A stretch of DNA of 51,742 bases from Massilia brevitalea (GTDB lineage Bacteria > Pseudomonadota > Gammaproteobacteria > Burkholderiales > Burkholderiaceae_D). The stretch is taken from positions 6,943-58,684 of the forward strand of contig NZ_JAULSI010000037.1 of NCBI RefSeq assembly GCF_030711405.1, in the 5' to 3' direction. The notes beneath the pieces were generated by a model. It ran no database searches. It saw only the letters and a list, made by a program, of their open reading frames with translations, and had not been told where the DNA came from. The translations under genes and the position numbers were made by a program. Shown piece by piece: positions 43,071 through 51,700 of the stretch; positions within the stretch are counted from its first letter, which is position 1, and every line of letters begins with the position of its first letter.

Positions 43071-44336
43071 TCAGGATTGGCGCAAGCGCAGAAAGAGCCG
43101 CAATGCACCGCCCAGGTCACGAATCAGCAGAAACATGGCCAGCATCATGAACAGCCCTGCCGGCCTGGCGAGAACGGAGGGCGCCAATGAGGACGCCAGC
43201 AGCAGGCCGAGCGCAACCACGTGCCAGCGCAACTGACGCAAGGCCCGCGCCTCTTCCACGATCGACTTCACGCCCGGCACGCGCTCGCGCCCAAGGCGTG
43301 CGTCGCACTGCAAGTGGTACCAGACCAGGAACGGTACGATCTTGTAGAGCATGCCGTTAACGGCCGACATCCCGAAGCCGGCAATGACCAGTACACCGGT
43401 CAGCAGCGCGCGCTGGTCGCGCTCGAACGGCAGGAAATGCACGAGGATCGCCAAGGCCAGGCAAGCCATGGCCAGGCTCCAGTAACAGGTGCCGATGTCG
43501 GCCTTCCGCTTGCGCCGGTGGAAGAACAGGAGGGTGGTCGCGACGTACGTCGCCAGCAGCGCGCCCACGCCAATCTCGGCCGCCAGTTGCAAGCCGGGCA
43601 CTTTCAGCAGCGCTGCGGCGCTCCAGGCGAGCATCAGCACGAACAGCAGCGCCGGCATGCCCTGTTCCAGCGCACGCGGGTAGGCCGGCGTGCCCTGGAA
43701 CATGGGAATCACCTGGAAGGACACCGCGGCGGTCAGGGCGACGATCCATCCGACCAGGCCCCAGAAAGCGTGTACGTCGGTGAACAGCAATACGTCCAGC
43801 GTACCGTGGCCGGCCAGGACCATGGCCAGCGCACCGCCCAGGCCCATCGTCACGGCCAGTCCCGACATCGCCAGGCGCACGCCTGCAACGAGTGGCTGTG
43901 CCGCCGGTGCGTAGCGGTGCGAAATCGCAGCCCCTACCGCCATCAGTACGACCAGTCCGGCCAGGCCGAGCATGCTGGCGGCCGTCACATAGAATCCGGG
44001 ACTCAAGCCAAGCCCGAGGGCGCTGGCCAGCACGGCGGTGCCTCCTGCCAGACCGCACCACGACAGCACCGCCACCGGACGGGCCAGCGCAATCGCGGTG
44101 CCGGCGACGACCGGAAGAATCTGGAATAAGGCGCCGACGATCGTCATCGTCAGGAAACCGAGGGTCAACAGGTGGGTCATGGCGAGCGTGACCGGCGTCC
44201 AGCGCGAGACCAGTGCCGCTTCGCCCTGCCACATCAGCAAGAGCGCCGCGGCAAAGACAAAGCAGGGAGCGGTGAGCAGAAAGGGCAAGGGCACCCAGAT
44301 CGAAGGCATGGCGCCATAGTTCAGTGTTCGCTGCAT
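43071..44336 (-). CDS. multi-pass membrane protein of the NO block
   Basis: A 421-residue protein with about 12 membrane segments. It has a MTHLLTLGFLTMTIVGALFQILPVV stretch and a DVHAFWGLVGW motif whose His positions recall NnrS and heme-copper oxidase subunits. It ends the reverse run that starts at DUF2249 and nsrR. The family is not certain: NnrS-related heme protein and an uncharacterised nitric-oxide-associated permease are both possible. Confidence 0.75.
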   Translation of the reverse strand: MQRTLNYGAMPSIWVPLPFLLTAPCFVFAAALLLMWQGEAALVSRWTPVTLAMTHLLTLGFLTMTIVGALFQILPVVAGTAIALARPVAVLSWCGLAGGTAVLASALGLGLSPGFYVTAASMLGLAGLVVLMAVGAAISHRYAPAAQPLVAGVRLAMSGLAVTMGLGGALAMVLAGHGTLDVLLFTDVHAFWGLVGWIVALTAAVSFQVIPMFQGTPAYPRALEQGMPALLFVLMLAWSAAALLKVPGLQLAAEIGVGALLATYVATTLLFFHRRKRKADIGTCYWSLAMACLALAILVHFLPFERDQRALLTGVLVIAGFGMSAVNGMLYKIVPFLVWYHLQCDARLGRERVPGVKSIVEEARALRQLRWHVVALGLLLASSLAPSVLARPAGLFMMLAMFLLIRDLGGALRLFLRLRQS

Positions 44337-44569
44337 GGTCTTCTTTGGATCGACAGATCGAACCTGCCGTCGTCGCGGGGAGCCAGCTGGTGGCGATAAG
44401 CGTGGCGCTCGAGCACCCGGTACAGGGGGAAGGGCTCGCGGTCGATCAGGACTTGCAGCACCATGTCAGGTGCGAGTGTCGCCAGTGCTTCCAGGATCTG
44501 CTCCATGGGTTCGGGCGGAGGCAGGCCGGAAACATCGAGAAAGGCTGTGGCGGGAGTGGACGCGCTCAT
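44321..44569 (-). CDS. DUF2249 protein
   Basis: An 82-residue protein: LDVSGLPPPEPMEQILEALATLAPDMVLQVLIDREPFPLYRVLERHAY, the DUF2249 core, often with hemerythrin or Rrf2 genes and linked to nitrogen-oxide or redox stress. The ATG overlaps the nsrR stop as ATGA, and its 3' end overlaps the membrane-protein start by 16 bp, so it belongs to the same unit. Confidence 0.85.
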   Translation of the reverse strand: MSASTPATAFLDVSGLPPPEPMEQILEALATLAPDMVLQVLIDREPFPLYRVLERHAYRHQLAPRDDGRFDLSIQRRPCSEH

Positions 44570-45033
44570 GCGTTGAATTCCTTGGTACAGGAGGAAGGAA
44601 TGGATGGGAGCCGGTCCGGCGCGGGTGCCCCGTCCGGGGACAGCAGATCGGCCAGGCAAAGCCGGTTCAGCTCGGCGAGATAAGCCTCGGTTGCCTGGGC
44701 GAGCGAACGGCGAAGGCGGCAAGCGGCGCCGAACGGGCAACCGGCAGCCGCGCCGGCGAAGCACTGCGCCATGTGGAAATTGGGTTCCGTGCGCCGGACG
44801 ACCTCGCCCAGGCGGATCTCGCGGGGATCCTGGGCCAGCCAGATGCCCCCGCTACGGCCGCGGACAGTCATGATCACGCCGTCGGCCGCCAGTTCGTTGA
44901 CGACCTTCGCCAGGTGATTGCGCGACATGCCGTACTGCCTGGCCACCTCCTCGATCGTCGCCATCCGGCCGTAGCAGGCGCCCAGATACATCAAAAGGCG
45001 CAAGGCATGGTCGGTGAATTCGGTCAGCCGCAT
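44566..45033 (-). CDS. nsrR: Rrf2-family NO-responsive repressor NsrR
   Basis: A 155-residue winged-helix regulator: MRLTEFTDHALRLLMYLG, EEVARQYGMSRNHLAKVVNELAADGVI (helix-turn-helix) and GRSGGIWLA (wing). Cysteines in QCFAGAAAGCPFGAACRL provide the three Fe-S ligands, with C-x7-C-x5-C spacing. NO destroys the cluster and relieves repression; a matching NsrR operator lies before norB (47709-47727). It lies between the two DUF2249 genes. Confidence 0.92.
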   Translation of the reverse strand: MRLTEFTDHALRLLMYLGACYGRMATIEEVARQYGMSRNHLAKVVNELAADGVIMTVRGRSGGIWLAQDPREIRLGEVVRRTEPNFHMAQCFAGAAAGCPFGAACRLRRSLAQATEAYLAELNRLCLADLLSPDGAPAPDRLPSIPSSCTKEFNA

Positions 45034-45042
45034 CGCGTCACC

Positions 45043-45306
45043 TCAGGATCGGAGTTTGAAGTCGATGACGACATCGCCGATGGTGCGGCGATGGTAGACG
45101 ACATTGACGCGCTCGCCAAAGATGTCTTCGATTTCGTTGAGCAGCGGGACCGGGTCGTGGCCGTTGCAGAACCTCATCGATTCGCCCGGCAACAGGGTGT
45201 GCAGCGCCCCAAAGATGGCCGCATGGCGGAAGCGGCGGTCGACGCCCCGGGCGTCGAACAAATAGGTTCGGCCCGGAACAGCGGGGGTGGAACAATCGTG
45301 ATGCAT
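45043..45306 (-). CDS. DUF2249 protein
   Basis: An 87-residue DUF2249 protein: LFDARGVDRRFRHAAIFGALHTLLPGESMRFCNGHDPVPLLNEIEDIFG, then the closing VVYHRRTIGDVVIDFKL. Lies 54 bp after norB and 9 bp before nsrR, so it is probably in the norB transcription unit. Function unknown. Confidence 0.86.
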   Translation of the reverse strand: MHHDCSTPAVPGRTYLFDARGVDRRFRHAAIFGALHTLLPGESMRFCNGHDPVPLLNEIEDIFGERVNVVYHRRTIGDVVIDFKLRS

Positions 45307-45360
45307 GTCGTACTCCTTTCGTGGATGTGATCGGCCGCCGTGGCGGCCGGGATGCGTGCT

Positions 45361-47634
45361 TCAGGCCCGCGCCGCCACCGTGCCGGTGCCGGCCCGTGGT
45401 TCATGCTTGCCGCGCATCAGGCGCAGTGCAAACAGGCTGAGGGTCAGGATCCCGATGGCGAACACGATGTCGCCCGGGACCCGCAGCCATACCATGGTCT
45501 CCATGAAGCCCGAATGGACGACTTCGGCCGAGCGGGCGTACCACATGCCCTTCGTGATGCTGGCATGTGCCTGATAGACGCCGGCCGGCACCAGGGACAT
45601 GAAGACCATCATCGACAGGCCGATGTTGAGCAGCCAGAATGTAGGACGCAACAGTGAATCGGACCAGCCGAGGCCGGCGCTCAGTCCACGCAGGCAGAAC
45701 AGCATCAGGCCGATGCCGAGCATGCCGTACACGCCGAACAGTGCGGCATGGCCATGGGCGGCGGTCATGTTCAGTCCCTGCATGTAGTACAGCGCGATTG
45801 GGGTGTTGATCGAGAAGCCGAGCAGTCCGGCGCCGACGGTGTTCCAGAAGCCGACGGCGATGAAGCACAGGATCGCCCATTTGTAGTTGCGCACCCAGGG
45901 CGCCGCCTTGGTGCGCTGGTAATTGCGGTAGGCTTCGATGCCAATCAGCGACAGCGGCACCACTTCGAGCGCCGAGAACATCGAGCCGATCGCGATCACC
46001 GAGGTCGGGGTGCCGGTGAAATACAGGTGGTGCAGCGTGCCGAGGATGCCGCCGAACAGGAACACGATGGTCTCGAGCACGATCGCGCTGTTGGCGGAAG
46101 CGGCACGGATCAAGCCAAGGCGGGTGAACAGCAGCGCGATCACGGCGGTGGCGAACACCTCGAAGAAGCCTTCGACCCACAGGTGGACCAGCCACCAGCG
46201 CCAGTACTCGACCATTGAGTAATGCGTGCCGCGGTCCCAGGTCAGCGAAGTGGCATAGAAACCGCCGATGCAGACCGCTGTGAGGAACACCATGGCGATC
46301 AGGCCGCGGCTCTCGGAAGGCTTGCGCAGCGCCGGCCACAGGCCGCGGCCGAGCAGGAAAGCCCAGAACAGCAGGCCGACGAACAGCAGCACCTGCCATA
46401 CCCGGCCCATGCTGGTGAACTCCAGGCCCTGGTTGCCGATCCAGAATGAGAAATCGGTGCCGGCGGCGCGCAGGGTGCCGAGCCAGCCGGTGGCGGTCGA
46501 GCCGACCACGATGAACAGCAGCGCATAGAACAGCACGTTGACGCCCAGTTTCTGGTACTTCGGTTCGTGTCCGGAGATGGCCGGCGCGATGTACAGGCCG
46601 GTCGCCAGCCAAGCGGTGGCGATCCACAGCACGGCGAACTGGGTATGGATGGTGCGGCTGACCGTGAACGGCAGGATGTCGCCGATCGGCAGGCCGAAGA
46701 AACTGCTGCCCTCGACCGCATAATGCGCGGTGATGACGCCCATGCCCACCTGGGCAAGGATCAGTCCCACCACCACGAAGAAGTACTTGCGGGTGGCGCG
46801 CATCGATGGCGTGATGCGCAGCGAGGCCAAGGGGTCGCTCCCGGGTGCCGACGGATCTTCCTCTTCCTTGTGCCTGCCATGCACAAACACCATGCCGGCA
46901 ATCGCACCGATCATCAGGATCACGCTGGCAATCGACCAGATACCGGCGCCGGCCGTCGGCGTATTGCCCGCCAGCGGCTCGTGCGGCCAGTTGCTGGTAT
47001 AGCTCAGGCCCGGCTGGCCCGGACGGTCAGCCGCGGCCGACCAGGATGACCAGAAGAAAAAGCCGGTCAACGCCGCACGGTCGGCTTCCAGCGGAAGCGA
47101 GCCGGTCTTCATCGCATACTGCTCGCGCAGCGCGTCGAAGCGGCTGTCGCTGCCGAACAGGCCGGCGTAATGGCCTGCCACCTGACGCACCGCTTCGGCA
47201 CGCAGGTCCGACAGCACCAGGGCGCCGGTCTGCGGATCATAGGTATTCCTGCGCAACTCCTCACGCACGGCGGCGTCGACATGGCCTTTCCTGGCGGCGT
47301 CGAGCTTGGCGTATGGACGCCCGAAATCGCGTGCCGCCAGCGCTTCCTGCAGCGCCAGCGCCTCGCGGTGCAGCCAGTCGGCCGACCAGTCCGGCGCCAG
47401 GTAGCTGCCGTGACCCCAGACGCTGCCCAGTTGTTGTCCGCCGGCGGCCAGCCAGGCCTGCTGGCCGTGCTGGATCTGCGGTCCTTCGTAGAGCACCTGG
47501 CCTTTCGAATCAGTGACGGTAAGCGGTATCGGCGGGGCCTCGAGGTAGATCTCCCTGCCGACCCAGCCGAGTACGGAAAACGAGATCACACAGATGACGG
47601 CCAGCCATGTCCAGCGTTTGCGCGTGGCTTGCAT
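45361..47634 (-). CDS. norB: quinol-dependent nitric oxide reductase (qNOR)
   Basis: A 757-residue single-subunit NO reductase that reduces 2 NO to N2O in the inner membrane using quinol. The N-terminal 220 residues form the periplasmic cytochrome-c-like extension typical of the qNOR type. In the 12-helix core, conserved histidines are seen in SRTIHTQFAV (low-spin heme), WLVHLWVEGFFEVFAT (non-heme iron with Glu), LHHLYFTGTP (two His) and AAHGHAALFGVYG (heme b3). The ATG at 47632-47634 starts MQATRKRWTWLAVICV, one membrane segment before the periplasmic part; a longer frame upstream crosses the operator and was rejected. Probably NsrR-repressed. Confidence 0.95.
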   Translation of the reverse strand: MQATRKRWTWLAVICVISFSVLGWVGREIYLEAPPIPLTVTDSKGQVLYEGPQIQHGQQAWLAAGGQQLGSVWGHGSYLAPDWSADWLHREALALQEALAARDFGRPYAKLDAARKGHVDAAVREELRRNTYDPQTGALVLSDLRAEAVRQVAGHYAGLFGSDSRFDALREQYAMKTGSLPLEADRAALTGFFFWSSWSAAADRPGQPGLSYTSNWPHEPLAGNTPTAGAGIWSIASVILMIGAIAGMVFVHGRHKEEEDPSAPGSDPLASLRITPSMRATRKYFFVVVGLILAQVGMGVITAHYAVEGSSFFGLPIGDILPFTVSRTIHTQFAVLWIATAWLATGLYIAPAISGHEPKYQKLGVNVLFYALLFIVVGSTATGWLGTLRAAGTDFSFWIGNQGLEFTSMGRVWQVLLFVGLLFWAFLLGRGLWPALRKPSESRGLIAMVFLTAVCIGGFYATSLTWDRGTHYSMVEYWRWWLVHLWVEGFFEVFATAVIALLFTRLGLIRAASANSAIVLETIVFLFGGILGTLHHLYFTGTPTSVIAIGSMFSALEVVPLSLIGIEAYRNYQRTKAAPWVRNYKWAILCFIAVGFWNTVGAGLLGFSINTPIALYYMQGLNMTAAHGHAALFGVYGMLGIGLMLFCLRGLSAGLGWSDSLLRPTFWLLNIGLSMMVFMSLVPAGVYQAHASITKGMWYARSAEVVHSGFMETMVWLRVPGDIVFAIGILTLSLFALRLMRGKHEPRAGTGTVAARA

Positions 47635-48002
47635 GACATTGTCCTTGTGAATTTGAATGGAGCGCTTTTGCGCTTTTCCATCCGGCATCGTAGGTCTCGG
47701 CATTAAATGATGCAAACGATATGCATCTTTTTGATAGCTTAGGTCAAGAATTCGGGATAGGTGCCATTGCCATGGATTGACGGCGGCTCGAGACCGGCGC
47801 AGCGGCGAGTACGGCATCAAGATCGACCTGCACGGTCGGGCGGCGCGCAGCGCGCGTCCCGGTCCGCCACGACGCCCGCGCCGGATCTGTTCTAGCAAGA
47901 GATAAGGGACGCTTCCTGGTCCACAGGCCTTGGACGCGCGTCGGTCGGCCGCCCGGCAGCGACACCCTGCAGCGCCGCCCCGGCCCGCGCATCATCCTGA
48001 AC
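47635..48002. other. intergenic region between norB and nnrS
   Basis: No gene was recognised. The part next to norB holds the NsrR operator (47709-47727) and a -35-like TTGACC at 47747-47742 on the reverse strand. The rest is GC-rich and shows only short frames without domains. Confidence 0.6.
47709..47727 (-). promoter_or_regulatory. nsrR: NsrR operator of norB
   Basis: GATGCA-N7-TGCATC, a perfect dyad at the spacing of the NsrR consensus (AAGATGCATTTAAAATGCATCTT), with extra outer matches (ATCTT side). It is 75 bp upstream of the norB ATG, just downstream of a -35-like TTGACC, so bound NsrR would cover the core promoter. Confidence 0.8.
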
Positions 48003-49199
48003 TCAGCCGTCGCGTCCATCGACGCGCGGGCGCACCAGATAGGGGCCATACACCACACAGAACAGCGCGAAAGCCAGGCTCCAGCACACCGTGGCCAGCA
48101 CCAGGCCCCATTCGCGCAGCCCTGCATCGCCCAGCGCCGCCGCCAGGCGCGCCAGCACCCCGGCCTGTAGCAGCAGGTACATGCCGGTCTCTGCCTTTCC
48201 TGCCTTGAGCATGCGACCGGTATGGCCGAGTGTGGTACGGGTGATCATGCCAATGATCAGCCCCCCCATCGCACCCACCGCCAGCAGATGTACCGCGGCG
48301 CTGTGCGGCGCCACGCCGAAGCAGGCCAGCGCCAGTACGCCGAAGCCGACGGGAATCCACGCGAACGACAGGTGGAGGATCCACAGCAGCGGTTGACGCA
48401 GCGTGCACAGCGGCTTCCACCCGGCCATGCGCAGGGCCTGGGCCGCCGCCGCGGCCAGTGCCAGCAGTCCCAGCGGCACCGACAGCGGCAGCACGGCCCA
48501 GGCCAGGCCGGTCGCCGCGGTCAGCGCCAGGCTGACTTTCTCGAGACGGGGATGGGAAATGGTGCGCACTCCGCGTACGGCATTCGCGGTAAAATTCGGA
48601 ATCACCCGCCCGCCCAGCACCGATTCGATCACGATGATGGCCACGATTGCCGCGTACAAGGGCTGCATCGGCGATACCGCGATCAGGCCTCCCACGCTGG
48701 CATGGAAGGCGGCGTTGGCCAAGGCCAGGATCGCCAGCAAGACCACCATGATCAGGTTGCGCGTGTTGCCCGCGCGCCGGATCACACGGTACAAGGGCAG
48801 CGTCGCCAGTGGCAGGAATGCCAGGTCGACCGCCGCCGCCAGCGGCGGGGGCAGCGCGACCATGGCAGCGCGGCCGGCCAGCCACAGTCCGGCCAGCGCG
48901 GCGAGATGACGGCCGCGCGGCGTCCACAGGCCGGTCCAGTTGCGTCCCGCCGTGTACAGGAAGCCGATGACGATGGCGATCACAAAGCCGAACAGCATTT
49001 CGTGCATGTGCCACAGGAGATCCAGGCGCGGGGACGCGATCCAGCCAAGGGCCGATGCCGTCCACGCCGGGACGGCCACGCCCGCGAAGGCGGCGCCCAA
49101 CAGGTAGAACGGGCGAAAGCCCAGGGCCAGGAAAGGATGGTCGTGCAAAGCGCCCTTCGCATGAGGGGCGGCCGGGTCTTCGATGCGCAGCAGTGACAT
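48003..49199 (-). CDS. nnrS: NnrS-family heme-copper membrane protein
   Basis: A 398-residue membrane protein with about 12 segments. FLALGFRPFYLLGAAFAG, LWHMHEMLFGFV, and HLLAVGAMGGLIIGMITRTTLGHTGR are NnrS signature regions with heme-ligand histidines. NnrS relieves NO stress, protecting Fe-S proteins. Placed between norB and the Dnr-like regulator. Confidence 0.93.
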   Translation of the reverse strand: MSLLRIEDPAAPHAKGALHDHPFLALGFRPFYLLGAAFAGVAVPAWTASALGWIASPRLDLLWHMHEMLFGFVIAIVIGFLYTAGRNWTGLWTPRGRHLAALAGLWLAGRAAMVALPPPLAAAVDLAFLPLATLPLYRVIRRAGNTRNLIMVVLLAILALANAAFHASVGGLIAVSPMQPLYAAIVAIIVIESVLGGRVIPNFTANAVRGVRTISHPRLEKVSLALTAATGLAWAVLPLSVPLGLLALAAAAAQALRMAGWKPLCTLRQPLLWILHLSFAWIPVGFGVLALACFGVAPHSAAVHLLAVGAMGGLIIGMITRTTLGHTGRMLKAGKAETGMYLLLQAGVLARLAAALGDAGLREWGLVLATVCWSLAFALFCVVYGPYLVRPRVDGRDG

Positions 49200-49235
49200 G
49201 ATGGTAGTCCCGTGTTGGATGGATGCGGCAGCCGC

Positions 49236-49913
49236 TCAGCCTTCGTAGGCGCGCAGCCGTTCGGTGTCGAGGATCGTGACGCTGCGCCCGTTGATGGACA
49301 GCAGGCCGTGGCCGGCCATGTCGTGCAGGACCCGCGAGAAATATTCCGGCGAGAGGTTCAGGCGCGAGGCGATCATCTTCTTGCTGACCGAGAGGGTCAT
49401 CTCCTCGCCTTGTACCGGGTCGTCCTTGAGCAGATAGCCGACGATGCGCTGGCTGCCCGAACGCAGCGAGTACGACTCGACGTCCGAGATCAGGCCATGC
49501 AGCCGGCGGCTCATACCGGACAGCATGCGTCGCGAAAAAGCGGGACTACGCTCGATCTCGTCATAAATCACCTGTTTCTGGACGTGCAGCAGCATGCAGT
49601 CGGCCAGGGCCTCCGCCTGCACGATGTATGGTCGGTCCATGAACATCAACGCCTCACCGAAACTCTGGTTGGGGCCGATCAGTTCGACGACCTTCTCGTC
49701 TCCCTGGGAGGAAACGAAGTACAGCTTGACGTTGCCGTAGATGACCGTATGGAAACCGTTGCACGGATCACCGCGCTTGAAAATGACTTGGCCCCGCGCT
49801 GCGCGCAGTTCGCTGGTCGCTGCCGCCACGGTATCGAGCTGCTCGGCCGACAGGTCGGCAAACAAGGGCAGGCGTTTCAGGAATTGGCGGGGTTCGATAC
49901 GGTGTCGTGGCAT
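49236..49913 (-). CDS. dnr: Dnr-type Crp/Fnr regulator
   Basis: A 225-residue Crp/Fnr-family activator without an N-terminal cysteine cluster, as in Dnr/NnrR regulators that sense NO through heme. The effector domain (RLPLFADLSAEQLDTV, VIFKRGDPCNGFHTVIYGNVKLYF) is followed by a winged helix whose recognition helix SPEYFSRVL has the E..SR pattern reading TTGA-type half-sites. Neighbours (nnrS, norB, probable nar) support nitrogen-oxide control. It starts 36 bp upstream of nnrS in the same direction. Confidence 0.87.
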   Translation of the reverse strand: MPRHRIEPRQFLKRLPLFADLSAEQLDTVAAATSELRAARGQVIFKRGDPCNGFHTVIYGNVKLYFVSSQGDEKVVELIGPNQSFGEALMFMDRPYIVQAEALADCMLLHVQKQVIYDEIERSPAFSRRMLSGMSRRLHGLISDVESYSLRSGSQRIVGYLLKDDPVQGEEMTLSVSKKMIASRLNLSPEYFSRVLHDMAGHGLLSINGRSVTILDTERLRAYEG

Positions 49914-50225
49914 GGTGCTTGCAGGCTTGGATGGGCGCGTCGTTGTGCCTCAATAAGAACGGTTCAGATCATAAACTTCTGTCAGCTCGGAAGCTGTAGT
50001 TCTTAGTGCGTACAGGTGCTAGTCCGTCGTGCGGACGCGAACGTAGCGCCGGCAGCGCGGGCAAACGTGGTGTCGCTTGCAGGCCCGCCATCCATGGACC
50101 GCTTGATGTCACGGTCATCGTCATTCCGGCGTATTGTCCGCTTCTGCTTTCCTGCCCACAATGCAGCAGCCGTCCCAAGCGGGATGGCGATTCGTTTCTT
50201 GATCAACCGCCATACGAGTACCCAT

Positions 50226-51437
50226 ATGCTGAGCGTGCAGGAAGCACTCGACCTCATCCTGGCCCGGGCCCATCCGGTGACGCAGACCGACACCGTGAAC
50301 ACGCTGGCCGCCACCGGCCGTGTGCTCGCGATGACCCAATACGCAACAATCGACGTCCCGCGCGCCGACAACGCGGCCATGGACGGCTATGCCGTGCGCA
50401 CTGCGGAATGCCGCGCCGGCGCCGTGCTGCCGGTCAGCCAGCGCATCGCAGCCGGACAGTCTCCCGAGCCGCTGGCGCCCGGCAGCGCGGCCCGCATCTT
50501 CACCGGCGCAGGCATCCCCGCTGGCGCCGATGCCGTCGTCATGCAGGAACGCTGCCATGGCGCCGACGACGGCCGAACGGTCACCATCGTCCAGCCTCCG
50601 GCCCCGGGCGAGCACATTCGCCGCATCGGCGAGGACATCCGCACCGGTACCCCGCTGCTGGAGGCTGGCACCCGCCTGCGCGCGCCGGAACTGGCGTACG
50701 CGGCGTCGAACGGACTGGCCAGCCTGCAGGTAGCGCGCCGGCTGCGCGTTGCCATGCTTTTTACCGGCGACGAGCTGGTCATGCCGGGTGCTGCGCTGGG
50801 GCCCGGCCAGATCTACAACGCCAACCGCTACGCCCTGGGATCGATGCTGTGCGCGCTTGGCTGTGAGACGAGCGACTTCGGTATCGTCCCGGATCGTCTC
50901 GATGCCACCCGGACCGTGCTGCGCGACGCGGCCGCCGGCCACGACCTGGTCCTGACCTGCGGCGGGGCCTCGGTAGGCGATGCCGACCACGTGAAGCCGG
51001 CGGTCGCCGCCGAAGGCAGCCTCGACATGTGGAAGATCGCCATGAAGCCGGGCAAGCCCCTCGCGTTCGGTGCGCTGCGCCGGCCCGACGGCGGCACCAC
51101 GCACTTCATCGGCCTGCCGGGCAACCCCGTGGCCTGCTTCGTCGCCTTTCTGCTGTTCGTGAGGCCCTTCCTGCTGCGTCTCCAGGGCGTGCGCGACGTG
51201 CTTCCCCGACCATTGTTGATGCGGGCCGATTTCAGCTTCGAGCGGCCTGACGACCGACTCGAATTCCTCCGGGTGCGGGTCAACGAGGCCGGTAATCTTG
51301 CGCTGTCCGCCAGCCAGGGATCGGCCGTCATGACGTCGGCGGTACGGGGCAGCGGGCTGGCATTGCGCCGGCCAGGCCAGTCCATCGCGCCCGGCGATTG
51401 CCTTGCCTACCTGCCCTTCGCCGAACTCCTCTCCTGA
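50226..51437 (+). CDS. moeA: molybdopterin molybdenumtransferase MoeA
   Basis: A 403-residue protein for molybdate insertion into molybdopterin, needed for nitrate reductase. DNAAMDGYAV, GIPAGADAVVMQE, TGDEL, CGGASVGDADHVK and GLPGNPVA are the domain I-III motifs. The ATG at 50226 fits the family start (LSVQEALDLI...); a longer frame to 50016 contains a further ATG at 50184 but no domain. Lies upstream of the probable narI. Confidence 0.93.
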   Translation: MLSVQEALDLILARAHPVTQTDTVNTLAATGRVLAMTQYATIDVPRADNAAMDGYAVRTAECRAGAVLPVSQRIAAGQSPEPLAPGSAARIFTGAGIPAGADAVVMQERCHGADDGRTVTIVQPPAPGEHIRRIGEDIRTGTPLLEAGTRLRAPELAYAASNGLASLQVARRLRVAMLFTGDELVMPGAALGPGQIYNANRYALGSMLCALGCETSDFGIVPDRLDATRTVLRDAAAGHDLVLTCGGASVGDADHVKPAVAAEGSLDMWKIAMKPGKPLAFGALRRPDGGTTHFIGLPGNPVACFVAFLLFVRPFLLRLQGVRDVLPRPLLMRADFSFERPDDRLEFLRVRVNEAGNLALSASQGSAVMTSAVRGSGLALRRPGQSIAPGDCLAYLPFAELLS

Positions 51438-51700
51438 CCCTGGACCCGCGCCCGAAGTGCGCGCGGCTTGCTCGTCCCTTTCTGCTCGCGCAAGGGCGCG
51501 CCGGATGCTCCCTAGCTCGAAATGACTAGGGAGACTAGTCACTAATCCCGCACAACACTGACTTCTTACGAGTGTTCACGAGCATGACTGGGTTCTCCAC
51601 TTGACCCGGATGCACCCCACGCAATTTGCCCGCTTTTATATGGCGGGCGCCGTTGGAGAAACCATGATTTTTTTCTGAACCGACTGAATCTTTCCCTATC
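51438..51700. promoter_or_regulatory. moeA-narI intergenic region
   Basis: About 263 bp without a gene. It contains CTCCCTAG-N10-CTAGGGAG (51508-51533), a perfect 8-bp dyad, then GACTAGTC. A weak FNR-like TTGACCCGGATGCA (51601-51614) has its centre 41.5 bp from 51649, and TATATG at 51637-51642 is a fitting -10, so narI may have its own anaerobic promoter. Confidence 0.55.
51508..51533. promoter_or_regulatory. CTAG-N10-CTAG inverted repeat before narI
   Basis: CTCCCTAG and CTAGGGAG arms around ten bases. The core CTAGCTCGAAATGACTAG shares 13 to 14 of 18 positions with the one at 33719-33736 (CTAGCCCGTTGTGACTAG). Could be a regulator site or part of a moeA terminator. Confidence 0.5.

Noticed and set aside
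47731..47747. TTGAT-N7-GTCAA as an FNR/Dnr site before norB
   Set aside because: Half-site spacing is 7 instead of 4, which does not fit an FNR dimer. It is better read as the -35 region (TTGACC on the reverse strand).
47744..48127. 127-codon reverse open frame overlapping the end of nnrS
   Set aside because: Trp/Arg/Ala-rich, no domain, and overlaps nnrS coding sequence in another frame.
51664..51678. Four-codon minigene (MIFF, stop) with GGAG before it, just upstream of narI
   Set aside because: Too short to support; may be chance, though a leader peptide is not excluded.
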